Assembly: GCA_002410925.1 (NCBI GenBank)
Contig: DHPR01000005.1
Location: forward strand, 1-8,893
Source of the DNA: UBA5359 sp002410925 [NCBI: bacterium UBP13_UBA5359]
Lineage (GTDB): Bacteria; UBP13; UBA5359
Reading direction: 5' to 3'
Length of the DNA: 8,893 nt
Every line of letters starts with the position of its first letter. Position 1 is the first letter of the stretch. Of this stretch, positions 7,252 to 8,893 are shown piece by piece. The notes below the pieces were generated by a model. The model saw only the letters and a program-made list of their open reading frames with translations, had not been told where the DNA came from and searched no databases. The translations under genes were made by a program, and so were the position numbers.

Positions 7252-7698
7252 TTAGAACGGCATATCATCCAGGCTAACGTCCATGATATCATCGAGGCTA
7301 TCCGCATCTTCCTGAGGTTTGGCCGATCCTTCAGTAGATTGGGATTGCCGTCCTCCTGCCTGACCGCCATCTTTCCCGCCGGGCCAATCCAAGAAGCGTA
7401 CATCTTCAGCTACCACTTCGCTTATAGTTCGGCGTTGGCCATCCTGGCCGTCATAGCTGCGCACCTGTAAACGGCCGTCCACAGCCACCAGGCGCCCTTT
7501 GTTCAGCTGATTGGAGCAGATCTCCGCCAGCTTACGCCAGGCGATTATACGAATAAAATCTGCTTCTCTTTCACCCTGAGCATTGGCAAATCTACGATCA
7601 ACCGCCAGAGTAAAACTGGCCACCGCGGCTCCGCTCGGCGTATAGCGCAGTTCAGGATCCCTGGTTAAACGTCCTATCAGAATAATTCTGTTAAGCAT
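7252..7698 (-). CDS. ssb: Single-stranded DNA-binding protein SSB
   Basis: SSB coats single-stranded DNA as a tetramer in replication, recombination and repair, and recruits partner proteins through its tail. The 148-residue product has an OB-fold domain at ~1-105 with the diagnostic start [27 protein letters not shown], and [14 protein letters not shown] Gly/Gln/Ser-rich linker follows (~106-125), then an acidic tail ([15 protein letters not shown]) ending in MPF, the partner-docking tip. ATG 7698 has GAGGA about 9 nt upstream. It lies 27 bp after rpsF, the usual order in bacteria, where ssb sits between the S6 and S18 genes. Confidence 0.98.
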   Translation of the reverse strand: MLNRIILIGRLTRDPELRYTPSGAAVASFTLAVDRRFANAQGEREADFIRIIAWRKLAEICSNQLNKGRLVAVDGRLQVRSYDGQDGQRRTISEVVAEDVRFLDWPGGKDGGQAGGRQSQSTEGSAKPQEDADSLDDIMDVSLDDMPF

Positions 7699-7725
7699 GC
7701 GACACCATCCTCGACGCTACCGGGG

Positions 7726-8019
7726 TCAACCCTCGGAATCGCGTCTAATAATAATATGCCTAATATAGTTCTCGTTGAGTTTTAAGAAACGATCAAGTTC
7801 GTCCAGCGTATTGTTTTCGCCATCGAAGGTCACTACCACGTAGTATCCCTCGTTTTTTTCAGCAACTTCATACGCCAGGCGACGCTTGCCCCACTTATCG
7901 ATCTCGCCAACCTCACCGCCGTTAGCGGTTATGACCTGATTGAGCTGCTCTACAGCAGCATCGATCTGCTCATCCTCAAGCTGGGGATCAATAATATAAG
8001 TAACTTCATAAGCTCTCAT
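7726..8019 (-). CDS. rpsF: 30S ribosomal protein S6
   Basis: S6 pairs with S18 on the platform of the small ribosomal subunit. The 97-residue product matches the family length. It opens MRAYEVTYIIDPQL and contains the core EVGEIDKWGKRRLAYEV, followed by EGYYVVVTFDG and a C-terminal RHIIIRRD. ATG 8019 is preceded by a near-perfect ribosome binding site, AGGAGGTGA, within GGAGGAGGAGGTGA and 4 nt before the start. It is the first gene of the rpsF-ssb-rpsR operon, with its own promoter and a ~104-nt leader that may bind the S6:S18 complex as in other bacteria. Confidence 0.98.
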   Translation of the reverse strand: MRAYEVTYIIDPQLEDEQIDAAVEQLNQVITANGGEVGEIDKWGKRRLAYEVAEKNEGYYVVVTFDGENNTLDELDRFLKLNENYIRHIIIRRDSEG

Positions 8020-8122
8020 TGCGTCACCTCCTCCTCCGGTCTATCGGCCCCGCACTGCACCGCCCCGAGCCCGGGCTGGTATCTGCGAAGCAGGAAGAAA
8101 AGCCTTTATAAGGCTTGTCCAA
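8020..8122 (-). promoter_or_regulatory. rpsF mRNA leader, possible autoregulatory (S6:S18) region
   Basis: This is the ~104-nt untranslated leader between the predicted start site and the rpsF ATG. It begins with a perfect hairpin, AAGCCTT-ATA-AAGGCTT (8100-8116), followed by TTCTTCC, which looks like a short attenuator or a 5' stabilising stem. Next come the palindrome AGCCCGGGCT (8068-8077) and a GC-rich stretch with GGGGCCG and GACCGGAGG merging into the ribosome binding site. Leaders of rpsF in many bacteria contain an RNA motif with an exposed CCG bound by S6:S18. Several CCG triplets occur here, but I could not confirm that fold by eye. Confidence 0.4.
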
Positions 8123-8129
8123 CTGTTTG

Positions 8130-8158
8130 ATTATATCATCGAGAGCAGCGTATTGCAA
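8130..8158 (-). promoter_or_regulatory. Promoter of the rpsF-ssb-rpsR operon
   Basis: On the minus strand TTGCAA (8153-8158), a 17-bp spacer, and TATAAT (8130-8135) form a sigma-A type promoter. The -10 is extended by TGA immediately upstream (TGATATAAT). Transcription should start near 8123. The heptamer AATACGC occurs twice, 12 bp apart, around the -35 box. Confidence 0.8.
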
Positions 8159-8294
8159 CGCGTATTTTCAGAGGGTTGCGCCAACAAAATGCTACAGATT
8201 GCAGATAATCCCAAGCGTTACAAAGCAGAACGCCGCATTGCTAGTTACCCTGGCTTTGCTCAAACGTCCTATATGTCGACAAAGAAATTCAATT

Positions 8295-8323
8295 TAAAAA
8301 AGAGGCAGATCCGCAGACCTACC
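8295..8323 (-). terminator. Intrinsic terminator after iscU
   Basis: On the minus strand GGTAGGTC (8316-8323) can pair with GATCTGCC (8304-8311) as an 8-bp stem with two G-U pairs and a TGCG loop. It is followed by TCTTTTTTAAA. It lies 22 bp after the iscU stop, making iscU a single-gene transcript. Confidence 0.7.
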
Positions 8324-8344
8324 CCCAAACAAAACATTTAGATA

Positions 8345-8731
8345 TTACTCACCTTTATCTTTTTTAGAGATATAATCCTCTATGGCAGATTTCAGGGCCT
8401 CCTCAGCCAGCACAGAGCAGTGCATCTTGACCTTGGGCAGCCCTCCCAGAGCCTCTGCTACAGCAGCATTGCTGATCTTCAGAGCCTCCTCTATTGCCTT
8501 GCCCTTAACCATATCCGTTACCATGCTGCTGGTAGCTATGGCCGCCCCACAGCCGAAGGTCTTGAATCTGGCATCGATGATGACATCGTTCTCCACTTTG
8601 ATGAAAAGCTTCATTATATCGCCGCAAACGGGATTGCCGACGCTACCGACTCCGCTAGGATTCTCTATCTCGCCTACATTATGAGGGTTAGAGAAATGCT
8701 CCATTACCTTTGTGCTATAACCGCCCTCCAT
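8345..8731 (-). CDS. iscU: Iron-sulfur cluster assembly scaffold IscU (NifU N-terminal type)
   Basis: IscU is a cytoplasmic scaffold on which iron and cysteine-desulfurase-derived sulfur are built into an Fe-S cluster and passed to target proteins. The 128-residue product has the three cluster cysteines: Cys36 in NPVCGD (with Asp38), Cys61 in FGCGAAIATSS, and Cys105 in MHCS. The Cys61-Cys105 spacing lacks the insertion typical of SufU, so it is IscU-type. The chaperone-recognition motif usually LPPVK reads LPKVK (98-102). ATG 8731 has AAGGAGG 8 nt upstream. The frame is open to 8803, but that start lies upstream of the promoter and touches the tRNA terminator, so it is rejected. No iscS, iscR or hscA is visible; the flanking genes are tRNA-fMet and rpsF. 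Confidence 0.96.
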   Translation of the reverse strand: MEGGYSTKVMEHFSNPHNVGEIENPSGVGSVGNPVCGDIMKLFIKVENDVIIDARFKTFGCGAAIATSSMVTDMVKGKAIEEALKISNAAVAEALGGLPKVKMHCSVLAEEALKSAIEDYISKKDKGE

Positions 8732-8762
8732 AATCTGTCCCTCCTTGACATCGTCAAAAGTG

Positions 8763-8791
8763 ATTATACTCCTATGCCCATCAAATGTCAT
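8763..8791 (-). promoter_or_regulatory. Promoter of iscU
   Basis: On the minus strand ATGACA (8786-8791, five of six matches to TTGACA), a 17-bp spacer, and a perfect TATAAT (8763-8768) predict a strong sigma-A promoter. Transcription should start near 8756, giving a leader of about 25 nt that contains the AAGGAGG site. It begins only 13 bp beyond the preceding terminator's stem-and-tract boundary. Confidence 0.82.
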
Positions 8792-8803
8792 TAAATTAAT
8801 CAT

Positions 8804-8830
8804 AAAAAAGGCAGCGCTACAAGCGCTGCC
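8804..8830 (-). terminator. Intrinsic terminator of the tRNA-fMet transcript
   Basis: GGCAGCGCT (8810-8818) and AGCGCTGCC (8822-8830) are exact reverse complements around a 3-nt loop. On the minus strand the stem is followed by TTTTTT (8804-8809). It starts 9 bp after the encoded CCA of the tRNA. Confidence 0.92.
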
Positions 8831-8839
8831 GTGTAAACT

Positions 8840-8893
8840 TGGTTGCGGGGAGAGGATTTGAACCTCTGTCCTTCGGGTTATGAGCCCGACGAG
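8840..8893 (-). tRNA. Initiator tRNA-fMet (CAU), 5' part cut by window edge
   Basis: The minus strand shows the 3' two-thirds of a tRNA: an anticodon arm TCGGG-CTCATAA-CCCGA with anticodon CAU (8880-8882), variable loop AGGAC, T arm AGAGG-TTCAAAT-CCTCT, acceptor strand CCCCGCA, discriminator A, and an encoded CCA at 8840-8842. Three consecutive G:C pairs in the anticodon stem and A at position 72 are hallmarks of the bacterial initiator tRNA, which starts translation with formyl-methionine, as opposed to elongator tRNA-Met. The D arm and 5' acceptor strand lie outside the window. Confidence 0.95.

Larger units (their letters stand above)
8020..8344. other. 325-bp non-coding region between iscU and rpsF
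   Basis: Reading on the minus strand, this stretch holds the iscU terminator (8295-8323), about 135 bp with no recognisable gene or RNA (8159-8294), the rpsF promoter (8130-8158) and the rpsF leader. The open frames on the plus strand here have no ribosome binding site, resemble no family I know, and would overlap both the promoter and the terminator, so I treat the region as non-coding. Confidence 0.7.

Noticed and set aside
8115-8341. Overlapping plus-strand open frames of about 60 codons between iscU and rpsF
   Set aside because: They have no ribosome binding site or recognisable family, and they overlap the rpsF promoter and the iscU terminator.
8732-8803. Longer iscU start at 8803
   Set aside because: That ATG abuts the T-tract of the tRNA terminator and lies upstream of a consensus-like promoter whose transcript would start near 8756. 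Family alignment and AAGGAGG support 8731.
1-8893. Search for a CRISPR array, insertion sequence, prophage, toxin-antitoxin or defence system
   Set aside because: No regularly spaced repeats, terminal inverted repeats with a transposase, or related proteins were seen; every gene of appreciable length matches a known housekeeping or envelope family.

Overview
This 8.9 kb window is chromosomal housekeeping DNA from a bacterium, most likely a member of the Bacillota (Clostridia-like). The reasons are the linkage rpsF-ssb-rpsR-yybS (DUF2232), strong Shine-Dalgarno sites, a C+ (zinc-type) ribosomal protein S18, an SSB ending in DDMPF, and a wall amidase with a copper-amine-oxidase-like N-terminal domain and AMIN domains. 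Base composition looks close to balanced. The genus cannot be named from sequence alone. Every supported gene lies on the minus strand, so transcription runs from high to low coordinates.

Layout in transcription order. (1) The 3' part of an initiator tRNA-fMet(CAU), cut by the window edge, ends in an encoded CCA and is followed by a strong intrinsic terminator. (2) iscU has its own consensus-like promoter and terminator and no visible iscS partner. (3) A 325-bp non-coding stretch holds the iscU terminator, a TGN-extended promoter and a structured leader. (4) The operon rpsF-ssb-rpsR closes with a GC-rich terminator. A perfect 10-bp inverted repeat lies between ssb and rpsR. (5) A closely spaced series follows: yybS (DUF2232 membrane protein), bifunctional phosphoglucose/phosphomannose isomerase, ROK-family sugar kinase, RseC/MucC-like membrane Cys protein, and ftsH. 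It may be read through from the ribosomal operon or from a promoter I could not identify. (6) After a 190-bp gap comes an exported N-acetylmuramoyl-L-alanine amidase whose catalytic domain runs off the left edge.

How the genes fit together: S6, SSB and S18 serve translation and DNA maintenance. The ROK kinase and the isomerase would catalyse successive steps, glucose to glucose-6-P to fructose-6-P, with a possible link to mannose-6-P. The RseC-like protein, FtsH, YybS and the amidase act at the membrane or envelope.

I see no mobile element, CRISPR array, phage gene, toxin-antitoxin pair or defence system, and no new biological system. The points worth a second look are regulatory and structural: the ssb/rpsR inverted repeat, the rpsF leader, the duplicated rok start region with a coupled mini-ORF, the orphan iscU, and likely non-ATG starts for ftsH and the RseC-like gene.
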